64,000 nucleotides of DNA from Brevundimonas diminuta (GTDB lineage Bacteria > Pseudomonadota > Alphaproteobacteria > Caulobacterales > Caulobacteraceae): the NCBI RefSeq assembly GCF_022654015.1, contig NZ_CP073063.1, forward strand, positions 310,001-374,000, given 5' to 3'. Shown piece by piece: positions 16,530 through 25,214 of the stretch; position 1 is the first letter of the stretch; the number at the start of each line of letters is the position of its first letter. The position numbers and the translations under genes are program-made. Under the pieces are notes generated by a model, which worked only from the letters and a program-made list of their open reading frames with translations, had not been told where the DNA came from and made no database searches.

Positions 16530-17172
16530 GATCCTGCCGGCCGGTTACAGCGACGATGCGCGCGCGCTCTGGAACGCCGCGACCGCTCTAAACCGCGCCG
16601 CCGCCGCTGTCAGCCCGGCCGCCGCAGCCTTGCCGGCGATGCTGTTCTTCACCGACCCGGATCGCACGCCCCGACCGTGGGAGACGGCGGCGCGCCTGCC
16701 TGCCGGCTCGGCCGTGGTCTATCGCGCCTTCGGCGCCTCCGATGCCATTGAGACGGGGCATCGGCTTCGGGAAGCGACGGCCGATCGGGACGTGAAACTG
16801 CTGGTCGGGCTGGCCCCCGATCTGGCCGAGGCGATCGACGCCGACGGGCTGCACCTTCCCGAACGTGCCGCGGACCAAGTAGCGCGCATCCGCTCGGACC
16901 GACCCGGCTGGATTCTGACGGCGGCCTGGCACGGCCTATCCCCGCCGCCTAAAAACCTGAACGCCCTGATCCTGTCGCCAGTGTTTGCGGCTGGCGGCGC
17001 GTCCGCCAGCAAAATCGCCTTGGGCGTCGCGGCATTCGAGCAGAACGTGAAAGCCGCCCGCCTGCCCGTCTATGCGCTGGGCGGCGTCACGCCAGAAAAC
17101 GCCGAAACGCTCGCATACACTGGCGCCTGCGGCCTGGCGGCGGTTGATGCGATCCAGTCGGCGTTTCGCTGA
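16528..17172 (+). CDS. Divergent thiamine phosphate synthase-like (ThiE/TenI fold) protein
   Basis: 214 residues. The fold is recognised by LFFTDPDRTP, ADGLHLPE, LILSPVF and ALGGVTPEN, in ThiE/TenI order. The substrate-binding Asn-Asp-Arg motif that precedes the GVHLG segment in true ThiE is replaced by LVGLAPDLAEA, and the serine/threonine-rich phosphate loop is altered, so the canonical reaction is doubtful. GGAGGAAG about 9 bases upstream of ATG 16528 supports the start. It is head-to-head with yggS, which may point to a B-vitamin related role. Confidence 0.7.
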   Translation: MILPAGYSDDARALWNAATALNRAAAAVSPAAAALPAMLFFTDPDRTPRPWETAARLPAGSAVVYRAFGASDAIETGHRLREATADRDVKLLVGLAPDLAEAIDADGLHLPERAADQVARIRSDRPGWILTAAWHGLSPPPKNLNALILSPVFAAGGASASKIALGVAAFEQNVKAARLPVYALGGVTPENAETLAYTGACGLAAVDAIQSAFR

Positions 17173-17182
17173 CTTGTCGAAA

Positions 17183-17563
17183 TCAGAACTTGAAGATGGT
17201 TTCCAGACGGACGCGGGGCTGGGCCCGGCCGTTGGTTTCGGGCGCGCGCGCCGGATCGGCTTCCGGCGTGCTGACCGCGGCGGCGGCGCCCACACGCAGA
17301 CGGTCGTTCAAGCGATAGTAGGCGCCGGCCTCGACATCACCCCAGTCGGTCTCGCGACCCACAGGCTGGTTCAGGTTGAAATCCAGGCCCCAGCGGCCAC
17401 GATCGTTAAGGCGCAGGCCGCGACGCTGCGGCGCCGGCGCATTGCGCTGCGCCGCCTGGGCCTCCGAAAGGGAAACGGCGGATGTGCTTTGGGCGAGCGC
17501 CGACGTCGACGCGGCCATCGCCGTCGTCGCCATCATCACAGCCAGAAAACCGCCGAACCGCAT
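17183..17563 (-). CDS. ntrZ: NtrZ-like periplasmic protein
   Basis: 126 residues. An N-terminal signal peptide (hydrophobic, ending ALAQS near 25) precedes a short mature domain with WGLDFNLNQPVGRETDWGDV, GAYYRLNDRLRVG and the terminal PRVRLETIFKF. This matches my recollection of NtrZ, the periplasmic inhibitor of the NtrY sensor kinase in Caulobacter; confidence is moderate. ATG 17563 has GAAGGA about 6 bases upstream, better than the ATG at 17602. The gene converges on the ThiE-like gene (10-base gap). Confidence 0.65.
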   Translation of the reverse strand: MRFGGFLAVMMATTAMAASTSALAQSTSAVSLSEAQAAQRNAPAPQRRGLRLNDRGRWGLDFNLNQPVGRETDWGDVEAGAYYRLNDRLRVGAAAAVSTPEADPARAPETNGRAQPRVRLETIFKF

Positions 17564-17636
17564 ACCAAATCCTTCGAACCCCGCCATGAGGCGGCGTTTC
17601 AACCCTGAACCGACCTTATATGGTCGTGAGCCCCGC

Positions 17637-17665
17637 GATTAGACACCGGGTGTCTGCGCGGTCAA
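17637..17665 (-). promoter_or_regulatory. Promoter of ntrZ-like gene with palindrome in the spacer
   Basis: On the complement, TTGACC (17660-17665) is spaced 17 bases from CTAATC (17637-17642). The spacer contains the perfect palindrome AGACACC-G-GGTGTCT (17641-17655). A regulator bound there would lie on the promoter itself. The ntrZ ATG is 74 bases downstream of the -10. Confidence 0.5.
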
Positions 17666-17926
17666 CGCAATGAGCCGGCGATAACAAGGTTCCCGCGCAT
17701 TGTTGTCGGCGTATGTGTCTCAAGCGTCACGGGATTCCGGCGGATTCCGGCGAAATCTCGCATGCCCTTCACAAAACACCGCGACGCGCGATGCGACGGG
17801 AACCGACTTCGCCTTGTCATCGCCCCTTTTCGCCGTGTTATAGAGCCTGGCAGTCGGCATTCCCCATGCCGTGCGCGCGTGCGGGCGAGGGCTCTCACGT
17901 CCCTGAGTTTACGGAGACTTCTCTTG
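17666..17926. other. Intergenic stretch without a recognisable gene
   Basis: Together with the promoter above this forms the 363-base gap between ntrZ and the DUF3576 lipoprotein gene. It holds an exact 10-base tandem duplication GGATTCCGGC (17732-17751). A weak rightward promoter is possible: TTGTCA (17814-17819) with 18-19 bases to TTATAGA (17838-17844), giving a leader of about 75 bases. Short open frames here lack ribosome sites and family likeness. Confidence 0.5.
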
Positions 17927-18391
17927 ATGAGCCTCAACAAGGCCCTGGTTCGGAACGTCGCGGTCGTGCTGGTCTCGGGCGTGGCCCTGGGCGCGTCCCT
18001 GTCGGCCTGCTCGAGCATTCCCTTCGTCGGCGGCAAGAAGTCTGCGCCCAAGACGAACGTGCAACAGGGCATCGGCGTCAACGCCTTCCTGTGGCGCGCC
18101 TCGCTGGACACCCTCAGCTTCATGCCGCTGCTGACCGCCGATCCGTGGGGCGGCGTCATCAACTATGACTGGTACATCAACCCCCAGACGCCGAACGAGC
18201 GCTTCAAGGCGACCGTCTTCATCCTGGACACCCGTCTGCGCGCCGACGCGCTGAACGTCACGGTGACCAAGGAAGTGAAGGGCGCCGATGGTCAGTGGAC
18301 CGCCGCCCCGGTCGCCGCCCAGACCGAAGCCGATCTGGAAAACGCCATCCTGACCAAAGCGCGCCAGCTGAACCTGTCCAACGCAGGCTAA
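17927..18391 (+). CDS. DUF3576 lipoprotein
   Basis: 154 residues. A signal with lipobox LSAC (Cys about 28) is followed by a short basic linker and the conserved body (GVNAFLWRASLDTLSFMPLL, PWGGVINYDWY, FKATVFILDTRLRADAL). This is the alphaproteobacterial DUF3576 lipoprotein, usually just upstream of leuS, as here; it is thought to act in the outer membrane but its role is unknown. GGAG 10 bases upstream supports ATG 17927. A 27-base palindrome spans its stop codon. Confidence 0.9.
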   Translation: MSLNKALVRNVAVVLVSGVALGASLSACSSIPFVGGKKSAPKTNVQQGIGVNAFLWRASLDTLSFMPLLTADPWGGVINYDWYINPQTPNERFKATVFILDTRLRADALNVTVTKEVKGADGQWTAAPVAAQTEADLENAILTKARQLNLSNAG

Positions 18392-18403
18392 GCCTGCGTT
18401 GGA
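18377..18403 (+). terminator. Stop-codon-spanning hairpin (possible terminator)
   Basis: Perfect 13-base arms TCCAACGCAGGCT and AGCCTGCGTTGGA with one base between them. The left arm codes for the last residues (SNAG) and the stop codon TAA sits at the centre. Only a short T-rich tract (GTGTTTG) follows, so it may be an attenuating or RNA-stabilising hairpin rather than a full terminator. Confidence 0.5.
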
Positions 18404-18413
18404 GTGTTTGTAG

Positions 18414-18443
18414 GCGCTATCGCCCTTCGGGCTGCTTGAGCGC
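18414..18443 (+). repeat. Short palindromic repeat, copy A
   Basis: 30 bases starting GCGCTATCGCCC and ending GGGCTGCTTGAGCGC. Outer arms GCGCT/AGCGC and an inner GCCC-TTC-GGGC hairpin make it palindromic. It differs at a single base from copy C at 34404-34433. It lies between the DUF3576 gene and leuS. Confidence 0.75.
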
Positions 18444-18481
18444 GACGCGTCCAAGACTTTTTAGGACGCATTACTTCTTGG

Positions 18482-18511
18482 GCGCTGTCGTCCTTCGGGC
18501 TAGTTGAGCCG
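18482..18511 (+). repeat. Short palindromic repeat, copy B (degenerate)
   Basis: Matches copy A at 24 of 30 positions (GCGCTGTCG at its start, TAGTTGAGCCG at its end). Copies A and B lie 38 bases apart in the same orientation upstream of leuS; the DNA between them includes a small GCGTCC/GGACGC hairpin. Confidence 0.55.
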
Positions 18512-18548
18512 GGAGGGCGTCAGCGCCCTTTCGACTTTCAGGACGACC

Positions 18549-21128
18549 GTGGCCCGTTACGAACCCAAGACCGCCGAACCCCGCCAACAGGCCCGATGGG
18601 CCGAGGCTTCCGCCTTCGTCACGAAGGATACCGGTCGGCCGAAATACTATGTGCTCGAGATGTTCCCCTATCCGTCGGGTAACATCCACATGGGTCACGC
18701 CCGCAACTATGTGATGGGCGACGTGGTGGCGCGGTCCAAGCGCGCGCAGGGGTACGACGTTCTGCATCCGATGGGCTGGGACGCCTTCGGCATGCCGGCC
18801 GAGAACGCGGCCATGGAGCGCGGCATCCACCCAAAAGGCTGGACCTATTCCAACATCGCCAATATGCGCGAGCAGCTGAAGCTGCTCGGCCTGTCGCTGG
18901 ATTGGTCGCGTGAGTTCGCCACCTGCGACCCGGAATACTACGGAAAGCAGCAGGCCTGGTTCCTGGAGCTGTATCGGCGCGGTCTGGTCTATCGCAAGGA
19001 TGCGGTGGTCAACTGGGATCCCGTCGACAACACGGTCCTGGCCAACGAACAGGTCATCGACGGACGCGGCTGGCGCTCGGGCGCCCTGGTCGAGAAGCGC
19101 AAGCTGAACCAGTGGTTCCTGCGCATCACCGACTATGCCGACGACCTGATCGACGGCCTGAAGACCCTTGACCGCTGGCCCGAAAAGGTCCGGCTGATGC
19201 AGGAGAACTGGATCGGCAAGTCCAAGGGCGCGACCCTGTGGTGGGACATCGCCGAGGCGCCGACCTTCCTGCCCGCCTCCCCCGAGGGCGAACCCAACCA
19301 CGCCCGCGATCCGATCGAGGTCTACACCACCCGCCCCGACACCCTGTTCGGCGCCAGCTTCCTGGCTCTGGCGCCTGACCATCCCCTGACCAAGGCCATC
19401 GCCGAACATCGGCCGGACGTGGCGGACTTCATCAAGGCTTGTGCTCAGACCGGCACCAGCGAGGCCGAGATCGAAAAGGCCGAGAAGCTGGGCGTGGATC
19501 TGGGCGTTCGCGTCCGCCATCCCTTCGATCCGGACAAGACCCTGCCCGTCTGGGCCGCCAACTTTGTGCTGTCCACCTATGGCTCGGGCGCCATCTTCGG
19601 CTGCCCCGCTCACGACCAGCGCGACCTGGACTTTGCTCGCAAATATGATCTGCCGGTGACGCCGGTCGTTAAACCCGACGACTCCGACACCGTCGAGATC
19701 GGGACCGAGGCCTATGTCGGCCCCGGCCGCATCTTCAACTCCGACTTCTTGGACGGCATGGACGTCGAGGCCGCGAAGGCCGCCGCGATCGCCAAGGTCG
19801 AGGCCGCCGGCCAGGGCCGCGCCGAGACCATCTATCGCCTGCGCGACTGGGGCGTCTCCCGCCAGCGCTATTGGGGTTGCCCGATCCCGATCATCCACTG
19901 CCCGTCCTGCGGCGTGGTCGAGGTGCCCGCCGACCAGTTACCCGTCGTCCTGCCTGACGATGTGACCTTCGACGTGCCCGGCAACCCGTTGGCGCGTCAC
20001 GCGACCTGGAAGCACGTCAAATGCCCGTCGTGTGGCGCGGATGCGACGCGCGAGACCGACACGCTCGACACCTTCGTCGATTCCAGCTGGTATTTCGCCC
20101 GCTTCACCGATCCGACGGCCGAGGCGCCGATCGACAAGGCCGCCGCCGACCGCTGGCTGGCTGTCGATCAATATATCGGCGGGGTCGAGCACGCGGTCCT
20201 GCACCTGCTGTACGCCCGCTTCATCACCCGCGCCCTGTCTGACGCCGGAATGCTGTCGGTGAAGGAGCCGTTCGCCGGCCTGTTCACCCAAGGCATGGTC
20301 GTTCACGAGACCTATCGCCGCGCCGACGGCGCCTGGGTCGAGCCGACCGATGTGGAGCTCAGGAACGACAACGGCGTCCGCTCGGCCCGCCAGCTTTCGA
20401 CCGGCGAGACCCTGGTCATCGGCGACATCGAGAAGATGTCCAAGTCCAAGAAGAACGTCGTGGCCCCGGCCGAGATCCTGGAAAGCCACGGGGTGGACGC
20501 CGGTCGCCTGTTCGTCCTGTCCGACAGTCCGCCCGAGCGGGACGTGCAGTGGACCCCCGGCGGCGTCGAAGGCGCCAGCCGCTTCGTCCAGCGCGCCTGG
20601 TCCCTGTTCGACACCTATGACGCCGGTTTCGCGGGCGAGGACAAGGCCAACGCCGAGCTGCTGCGCGAGACGCACAAGGCCATCAAGGCCGTGTCCGAAG
20701 GGGTCGAAGGCTTCCGCTTCAACTCGGCCATCGCCAAGCTCTACGCCTTCGTCGCCACCATTCGCGACAATGCCCAGGCCGGCGGCGACGCCAAGCGTCA
20801 GGCCCTGTCGGCGCTGGCCCGCCTGATCGCCCCCTTCACCCCGCACCTGGCCGAAGAAGCCTGGACGCGGCTGGGTGAGGACGGGATGGTTCTGGACGCG
20901 CCGTGGCCCGTGTGGGACGCTGCGCTCGCGGCCGACGACGAGGTGGTCCTGCCCATCCAGATCAACGGCAAGCGTCGCGCGGAAATCCGCGTGCCGCGCG
21001 GCATGGAGCCGTCCGAGGTCGAAGCCCTGGTCCTGGCCGACGAAACGGTCAAGGCGCGGCTGGAGGGTCTGAGCGTGAAGAAGATCGTCGTGGTCAAGGA
21101 CCGCATCGTCAATCTGGTGGCCGGCTGA
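18549..21128 (+). CDS. leuS: Leucyl-tRNA synthetase
   Basis: 859 residues. Class Ia synthetase charging tRNA-Leu. The HIGH motif (HMGH, about residue 47), the CP1 editing domain (about 220-420, with [13 protein letters not shown]), a zinc-ribbon-like insert ([18 protein letters not shown]), and KMSKS in [10 protein letters not shown] (about 628) are in order. GTG 18549 (VARYEPK) with AGGA 6 bases upstream is preferred; an in-frame TTG 15 codons earlier falls inside repeat copy B. lptE and holA follow with overlaps, a common leuS-lptE-holA operon. Confidence 0.96.
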   Translation: MARYEPKTAEPRQQARWAEASAFVTKDTGRPKYYVLEMFPYPSGNIHMGHARNYVMGDVVARSKRAQGYDVLHPMGWDAFGMPAENAAMERGIHPKGWTYSNIANMREQLKLLGLSLDWSREFATCDPEYYGKQQAWFLELYRRGLVYRKDAVVNWDPVDNTVLANEQVIDGRGWRSGALVEKRKLNQWFLRITDYADDLIDGLKTLDRWPEKVRLMQENWIGKSKGATLWWDIAEAPTFLPASPEGEPNHARDPIEVYTTRPDTLFGASFLALAPDHPLTKAIAEHRPDVADFIKACAQTGTSEAEIEKAEKLGVDLGVRVRHPFDPDKTLPVWAANFVLSTYGSGAIFGCPAHDQRDLDFARKYDLPVTPVVKPDDSDTVEIGTEAYVGPGRIFNSDFLDGMDVEAAKAAAIAKVEAAGQGRAETIYRLRDWGVSRQRYWGCPIPIIHCPSCGVVEVPADQLPVVLPDDVTFDVPGNPLARHATWKHVKCPSCGADATRETDTLDTFVDSSWYFARFTDPTAEAPIDKAAADRWLAVDQYIGGVEHAVLHLLYARFITRALSDAGMLSVKEPFAGLFTQGMVVHETYRRADGAWVEPTDVELRNDNGVRSARQLSTGETLVIGDIEKMSKSKKNVVAPAEILESHGVDAGRLFVLSDSPPERDVQWTPGGVEGASRFVQRAWSLFDTYDAGFAGEDKANAELLRETHKAIKAVSEGVEGFRFNSAIAKLYAFVATIRDNAQAGGDAKRQALSALARLIAPFTPHLAEEAWTRLGEDGMVLDAPWPVWDAALAADDEVVLPIQINGKRRAEIRVPRGMEPSEVEALVLADETVKARLEGLSVKKIVVVKDRIVNLVAG

Positions 21129-21607
21129 TGCGTATTGCGGCGGCTCTCGCGGTTCTCGCGTCTCTGGCGGTGTCCGCCTGCGGCTTCACGCCCATGTACG
21201 CCGAGCCGGCCGTGGGGTCATCCCTGCGCCGGATCGCCGTCACGACGCAGGACGACCGCCTGGGCTATCGCTTGCGCGAGCAGCTGGAAGACGTGCTCGC
21301 CTGGGATCGCGGCGCGACGCCGCTGTATCGCCTGACGACAGAGGTCCAGCAGAACCGCCGCTCGCTGGGTCGCCGTATCGACGACACCGCCACCCGCTAT
21401 GAACTGACGGTCAAGGCCACCTGGACCCTGACTCCGGCCGCCGGCGGAACGCCCGTCAGCGGCACGGAAACGGTCACCACGACCTACGCTGCCGCCGACC
21501 AGCCCTATGCCGCCATCGCCGCCCAGCAGGATGGCGAGGAGCGCGCCGCCGCCGAACTGGCTCGCCTGATCCGACTGGATCTGATGCAGGCGCTGTCGAA
21601 CCCGTGA
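21128..21607 (+). CDS. lptE: LPS assembly lipoprotein LptE
   Basis: 159 residues with a lipobox VSAC (Cys about 18) followed by the typical GFTPMYA. LptE plugs the LptD barrel in the outer membrane and is needed to place LPS at the surface. The remainder is an alpha/beta sandwich with low sequence conservation, as normal for this family. The ATG overlaps the leuS stop (TGATG) and the stop overlaps the holA GTG, so the operon position supports the call. Confidence 0.88.
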   Translation: MRIAAALAVLASLAVSACGFTPMYAEPAVGSSLRRIAVTTQDDRLGYRLREQLEDVLAWDRGATPLYRLTTEVQQNRRSLGRRIDDTATRYELTVKATWTLTPAAGGTPVSGTETVTTTYAAADQPYAAIAAQQDGEERAAAELARLIRLDLMQALSNP

Positions 21608-22656
21608 TCCTGGCCAAACGCCCCGAGATCGATCGCTTTCTGAAGGCGCCCGATCCGGCGATCCGGGCGGCGGTGATCCACGGCAAGGACCGATCGGGCG
21701 TCGCCGAGCGGGCCGAGGTGCTGTGCAAAACGGTCACGCCCGATCTGAACGACCCTTTCAACGTCACCGTCCTGACCGACAGCGACATCGATGGCGATGA
21801 AACGAAGCTGGAAGAGGCGCTGACGGCCATGTCCCTGATGGGCGGTCGCCGTCTGGTGCGCATCCGTCTGTCGGCGCTGAAACCCGGCGTGGACAAAGCT
21901 CTGGCAGCCGCGCTGAAAATCCACGCCGATGGCGGCTACAATCCCGACGCCATGATGGTGGTCGAGGCCGACCAGTTGGGCCGTGAATCCGCGCTCAGAA
22001 AGGCGGCCGAGAAGGAGAACGGCGCGGTCGGCATCGTCTGCTATGAGGACGAGACCGGCGATGTCGCCCGCATGGTTCGCGAGGCCCTGGCCGCCGACAA
22101 GGTGGGCCTGACCTCCGACGCGCTGGACCGCTTCGTCGCGCGCCTGCCGCGCGAGCGGGGTTTAATGCGGCAAGAGATCGAGCGTCTGGCCCTGTTCATT
22201 GGCCCCGGCTCCGGCAAGACGCTGGATATGGACGCGCTTGAGCATCATCTCGGCGTCGAGCCGGACGCCTCCCTGTCAGATGCGGCGCTTCAGGCTTTCG
22301 GCGCGCGACCCGGCCCGGCGCAAGCGGGGCTCAGGCGCGCCTTCGCCGAGGGCGAATCGTCGGTGCTCGCCGTTCGCTCCGCCGCGATTCACCTCGGAAA
22401 GCTTCGCCGGATCAATATCTTGCAGGTCAACGGCGCTAACGCCAAGGAGGCCGCCAAGGCGGCCGGCGTCTTCTGGAAACAGGAGGCGGAAATGCTGCGT
22501 CAGGCGCGGTCCTGGCGGCTGGAAGCCTTGGACGAAGTCTTGGACAGCATCAACACGGCCGATGTCGCGACCAAGACGACTGGAATGCCCGACCAACTGA
22601 TCGCCGAACGCCTGCTGCTGGAAATCGCAGGTCGCGCCAGACGGCTGGGGCTTTAG
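21604..22656 (+). CDS. holA: DNA polymerase III delta subunit
   Basis: 350 residues, normal for the family. Delta is the clamp-loader wrench that opens the beta ring. Recognised by VIHGKDRSGV near 20, the AAA+-like N-domain without Walker motifs, LPRERGLMRQEIERLALF near 185 and DEVLDSINTADVATKT near 325. It starts with GTG at 21604 inside the lptE stop. The gene converges on a small hypothetical gene (2-base gap). Confidence 0.93.
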   Translation: MILAKRPEIDRFLKAPDPAIRAAVIHGKDRSGVAERAEVLCKTVTPDLNDPFNVTVLTDSDIDGDETKLEEALTAMSLMGGRRLVRIRLSALKPGVDKALAAALKIHADGGYNPDAMMVVEADQLGRESALRKAAEKENGAVGIVCYEDETGDVARMVREALAADKVGLTSDALDRFVARLPRERGLMRQEIERLALFIGPGSGKTLDMDALEHHLGVEPDASLSDAALQAFGARPGPAQAGLRRAFAEGESSVLAVRSAAIHLGKLRRINILQVNGANAKEAAKAAGVFWKQEAEMLRQARSWRLEALDEVLDSINTADVATKTTGMPDQLIAERLLLEIAGRARRLGL

Positions 22657-22658
22657 CC

Positions 22659-22841
22659 CTAGCCGCGCTTGGACGCCTTGCGGAAGGCGGGCTGGGCCAT
22701 GGCGACGTTGCGCGCCGACACAGCCTTCTCTTCCGCCTTCGCGCCCGGCTGGGCGTTGAATCCGTGTCCAGCCTTGGCCTTCTTGGCGGCGAGCGCCTGT
22801 TTCAGCTTGTCGGCGGCGGTGGGTGTCGTGTCTTCAGTCAT
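22659..22841 (-). CDS. Small basic hypothetical protein
   Basis: 60 residues, rich in alanine and lysine: an N-terminal acidic and threonine-rich start, a helix DKLKQALAAKKAK, and a basic C-terminus PAFRKASKRG. No domain recognised. Codon use and its place 26 bases downstream of parB on the same strand suggest a real gene, probably restricted to this group. It might be expressed with parB. Confidence 0.55.
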   Translation of the reverse strand: MTEDTTPTAADKLKQALAAKKAKAGHGFNAQPGAKAEEKAVSARNVAMAQPAFRKASKRG

Positions 22842-22867
22842 ATCGGCACCCTATCACAGTCCGCTGC

Positions 22868-23758
22868 TCAGCCGCGCATCAAACGGCGGCACAGGTCGTC
22901 GAGCTGCTCCAGCGAGCCGTAGCCGATCGTCAGCTCGCCCTTGCCCCCCTTGTCCGACAACTGGACCTTCAGGCCCAGCGCATCGGCCAGATCCTGCTGC
23001 AGGGCGGCGACATCGGCCGCGCCCTCGCCGCCTGCGGCCGCCGACGCCGACTTGGCCTTGGTCGGCTTCGGTCCCTCCACCGCTCGACGCGCCAGAGCCT
23101 CGGTCTCACGGACGCTGAGACCATCCACGAAGGCGATGTCCGCCAGCTGACCCGGATCGGGCGTATTGATCAGCGCCCGGGCATGACCCGCCGACAGCTT
23201 GCCTTCACGCACATAGAACAGCACCCGCTCAGGCAGTTGCAGCAGGCGCATGGTGTTGGCCACGTGGCTGCGGCTCTTGCCGATCACGCCCGCCACCGCA
23301 TCCTGCGTTCGTCCAAAGCGCTCCATCAAAACGCGATAGGCCTCGGCCTCTTCCAGAGGATTCAGGTCCGCGCGCTGGACGTTCTCGACGATCGCGACTT
23401 CGAACACTTCGACGTCGTCCATCTCGTGGACCACGATCGGCACTTCGGTCAGGCGCGCCGCCTGCGACGCGCGCCAGCGGCGTTCGCCGGCGATGATCTG
23501 CCAAACGCCGTCCTCCCCCGGTTGGGTCCGCACCAGGATCGGCTGCAGCACGCCCTTGTCGCGGATCGAGGCGGTCAGTTCCTCCAGATCCTCCTGTCGG
23601 AAGGTCTTGCGGGGCTGGTCGGGATTGGGCTTCAGGCTTTCGATCGGCACGCGTTGCACACCGGCGGGCACGGGCGCGTCGGATGCGACCGGCGCTTCGG
23701 CGTCCTGTCCCAACAACGCCGACAGGCCGCGGCCCAGACCTCTTTGTCGTTCAGCCAA
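22868..23758 (-). CDS. parB: Chromosome partitioning protein ParB
   Basis: 296 residues. Starts RGLGRGLSALLG after a few residues, then the CTP-binding ParB/Srx domain with the GERRWRA box (about residue 90), a helix-turn-helix that reads parS (AVAGVIGKSRSHVANTMRLL, about 140-160) and a C-terminal dimerisation region. ParB is a CTP-dependent sliding clamp loaded at parS. The only sensible start is TTG at 23758, with GGAAGAG 4 bases upstream. parA lies 24 bases upstream on the same strand and four parS sites lie nearby. Confidence 0.97.
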   Translation of the reverse strand: MAERQRGLGRGLSALLGQDAEAPVASDAPVPAGVQRVPIESLKPNPDQPRKTFRQEDLEELTASIRDKGVLQPILVRTQPGEDGVWQIIAGERRWRASQAARLTEVPIVVHEMDDVEVFEVAIVENVQRADLNPLEEAEAYRVLMERFGRTQDAVAGVIGKSRSHVANTMRLLQLPERVLFYVREGKLSAGHARALINTPDPGQLADIAFVDGLSVRETEALARRAVEGPKPTKAKSASAAAGGEGAADVAALQQDLADALGLKVQLSDKGGKGELTIGYGSLEQLDDLCRRLMRG

Positions 23759-23782
23759 GATACTCTTCCGTTCTATTAAAAC

Positions 23783-24601
23783 TCAGGCGGCCAGCTTCAG
23801 CCGCTGGCGTTCGCGCTTCACCACTTCTTTGGCCAGTCGCAAATAGGCCTGGCTGCCGGCGCACTTCAGATCATAGATCAGCGCGGGCTTGCCGAACGAC
23901 GGCGCCTCGGCGACGCGGACGTTACGCGGGATCACGCTCTCATAGACCTTGTCGCCGAAGTGCGCGCGGACGTCGTTCGCCACCTGTCCCGACAGGGCGC
24001 TACGACGGTCGAACATGGTCAGGACCAAACCCTGAATTTCCAGCGATGGATTGAGGCTGTGCTTGACCATATCGATGGTGCGCATCAGCTGGCTCAGGCC
24101 TTCCAGGGCGAAGAACTCGCATTGCAACGGCACCAGCACCGCATCCGCCGCCGCCATCGCATTCAAAGTCAGCAAATTCAGCGAGGGGGGGCAGTCGATC
24201 AGCACATAGTCATACGCGGTAGGGCCATCGTCGTGGGCGCGCAGGGCGTCGCGCAGCCGATAGGACCGGCGATCCGCCTGGCTTAGTTCGATTTCGACGC
24301 CCGACATATCGGCGTCAGCCGGCACGATCCACAGACCCGGCACCGTAGTCTGTACCGACGCATCGGCGACGGAGCGCTGATCCACGACGACATCATAGAT
24401 GGTGACTCGACGTGTTTCACGTGGAACACCCAGACCCGTCGAGGCATTGCCCTGCGGGTCCATATCCACGATCAGCACACGCTCTCCAATCGCGGCCAAG
24501 GCGGTTCCAAGGTTGATCGCCGTCGTCGTCTTGCCCACTCCACCCTTTTGGTTGGACACCGCGAGGACGCGGGCGGGCTTTCTAGCGCGTTGAGCGGGCA
24601 C
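23783..24601 (-). CDS. parA: Chromosome partitioning ATPase ParA
   Basis: 272 residues. Deviant Walker A (SNQKGGVGKTTT, about 16-27), Walker A' DMDPQGNAST and Walker B YVLIDCPPSLN identify the chromosomal ParA/Soj ATPase that drives origin segregation. The start is GTG at 24601, overlapping the end of rsmG by 20 bases; no ATG lies before the Walker motif. A parS-like site (24413-24428) lies inside the coding region at VPRET. Confidence 0.97.
   Translation of the reverse strand: MPAQRARKPARVLAVSNQKGGVGKTTTAINLGTALAAIGERVLIVDMDPQGNASTGLGVPRETRRVTIYDVVVDQRSVADASVQTTVPGLWIVPADADMSGVEIELSQADRRSYRLRDALRAHDDGPTAYDYVLIDCPPSLNLLTLNAMAAADAVLVPLQCEFFALEGLSQLMRTIDMVKHSLNPSLEIQGLVLTMFDRRSALSGQVANDVRAHFGDKVYESVIPRNVRVAEAPSFGKPALIYDLKCAGSQAYLRLAKEVVKRERQRLKLAA
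24413..24428. other. parS-like site 1, inside parA
   Basis: TGTTTCACGTGGAACA matches the 16-base parS palindrome TGTTTCACGTGAAACA at 15 positions. On the parA strand it codes for VPRET; the single change makes Pro where a perfect site would code Ser. Confidence 0.75.
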
Positions 24602-25214
24602 GGCGGAGGCTCCGGATTGTCACGATGCGGCCGCGCACGTCGCTTTGCGACGGGGCCAGTTCAGCCTCGAAATGCCAGGATTTGCGCGCTTCGATCAACT
24701 CGGATTCGGCACGCTCCCCCTTCAGGAACAGACCTTGTGCACCCCTTTGGAAGTAGGGCTGTGCATAACTCAGCAGTTTCTCCATCGGCGCAACGGCGCG
24801 GGCGGTGACAACGTCGCATGTCAAAGATTGCGCCTCAGCCCGACCAACGACGACCGTCGCCGGCAGGGACAATGCATCCACCATCTCCTGAAGAAATCGG
24901 CAGCGTTTGGCCAGGCTGTCGATCAGCCAGACATGCGCCCCTTCCCGTCCCTTCAACATGATGGAAAGCACCAGGCCTGGGAAGCCGGCCCCGGCGCCCA
25001 GATCGGCCCAAGTTCGGGCTTCTGGCGCCAGGTCGAGCAGCTGCGCGCTGTCCCAGACGTGGCGGTTCCAGAAGTCTGGCAGACTATCCGGCCCCACAAG
25101 ATTCATCACCGCGTTGGCTTCGACTAACCGCAGTCGGAAGGCCTCAAGGTCGGCCATTTGCTCCGAAGACGCATTGGCGCGCGAACGAAAGGCTTGCTGT
25201 TCGATCTCCAACAT
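24582..25214 (-). CDS. rsmG: 16S rRNA (guanine-527-N7)-methyltransferase
   Basis: 210 residues. GidB/RsmG methylates G527 of 16S rRNA using SAM. Motif I DLGAGAGFPGLVLSI (about 75-90), an N-terminal helix region, PATVVVGRAEAQ and VTARAVAPMEKLL fit the family. ATG 25214 overlaps the mnmG stop by one base (TGATG). It is followed by parA with a 20-base overlap, the classical gidA-gidB-parA-parB order. Confidence 0.95.
   Translation of the reverse strand: MLEIEQQAFRSRANASSEQMADLEAFRLRLVEANAVMNLVGPDSLPDFWNRHVWDSAQLLDLAPEARTWADLGAGAGFPGLVLSIMLKGREGAHVWLIDSLAKRCRFLQEMVDALSLPATVVVGRAEAQSLTCDVVTARAVAPMEKLLSYAQPYFQRGAQGLFLKGERAESELIEARKSWHFEAELAPSQSDVRGRIVTIRSLRRARSTR

Noticed and set aside
17570..17590. 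TTCGAACC considered as a tRNA T-loop
   Set aside because: No acceptor, D or anticodon stems can be drawn around it; it is the leader of the ntrZ-like gene.
17732..17751. 10-base exact tandem duplication GGATTCCGGC as start of a repeat array
   Set aside because: Only two units and no further copies nearby; noted as a minor feature of the intergenic stretch.
17713..18168. Plus-strand frame before and across the DUF3576 gene
   Set aside because: No ribosome site; its translation is arginine/proline-rich and overlaps a well supported lipoprotein gene in another frame.
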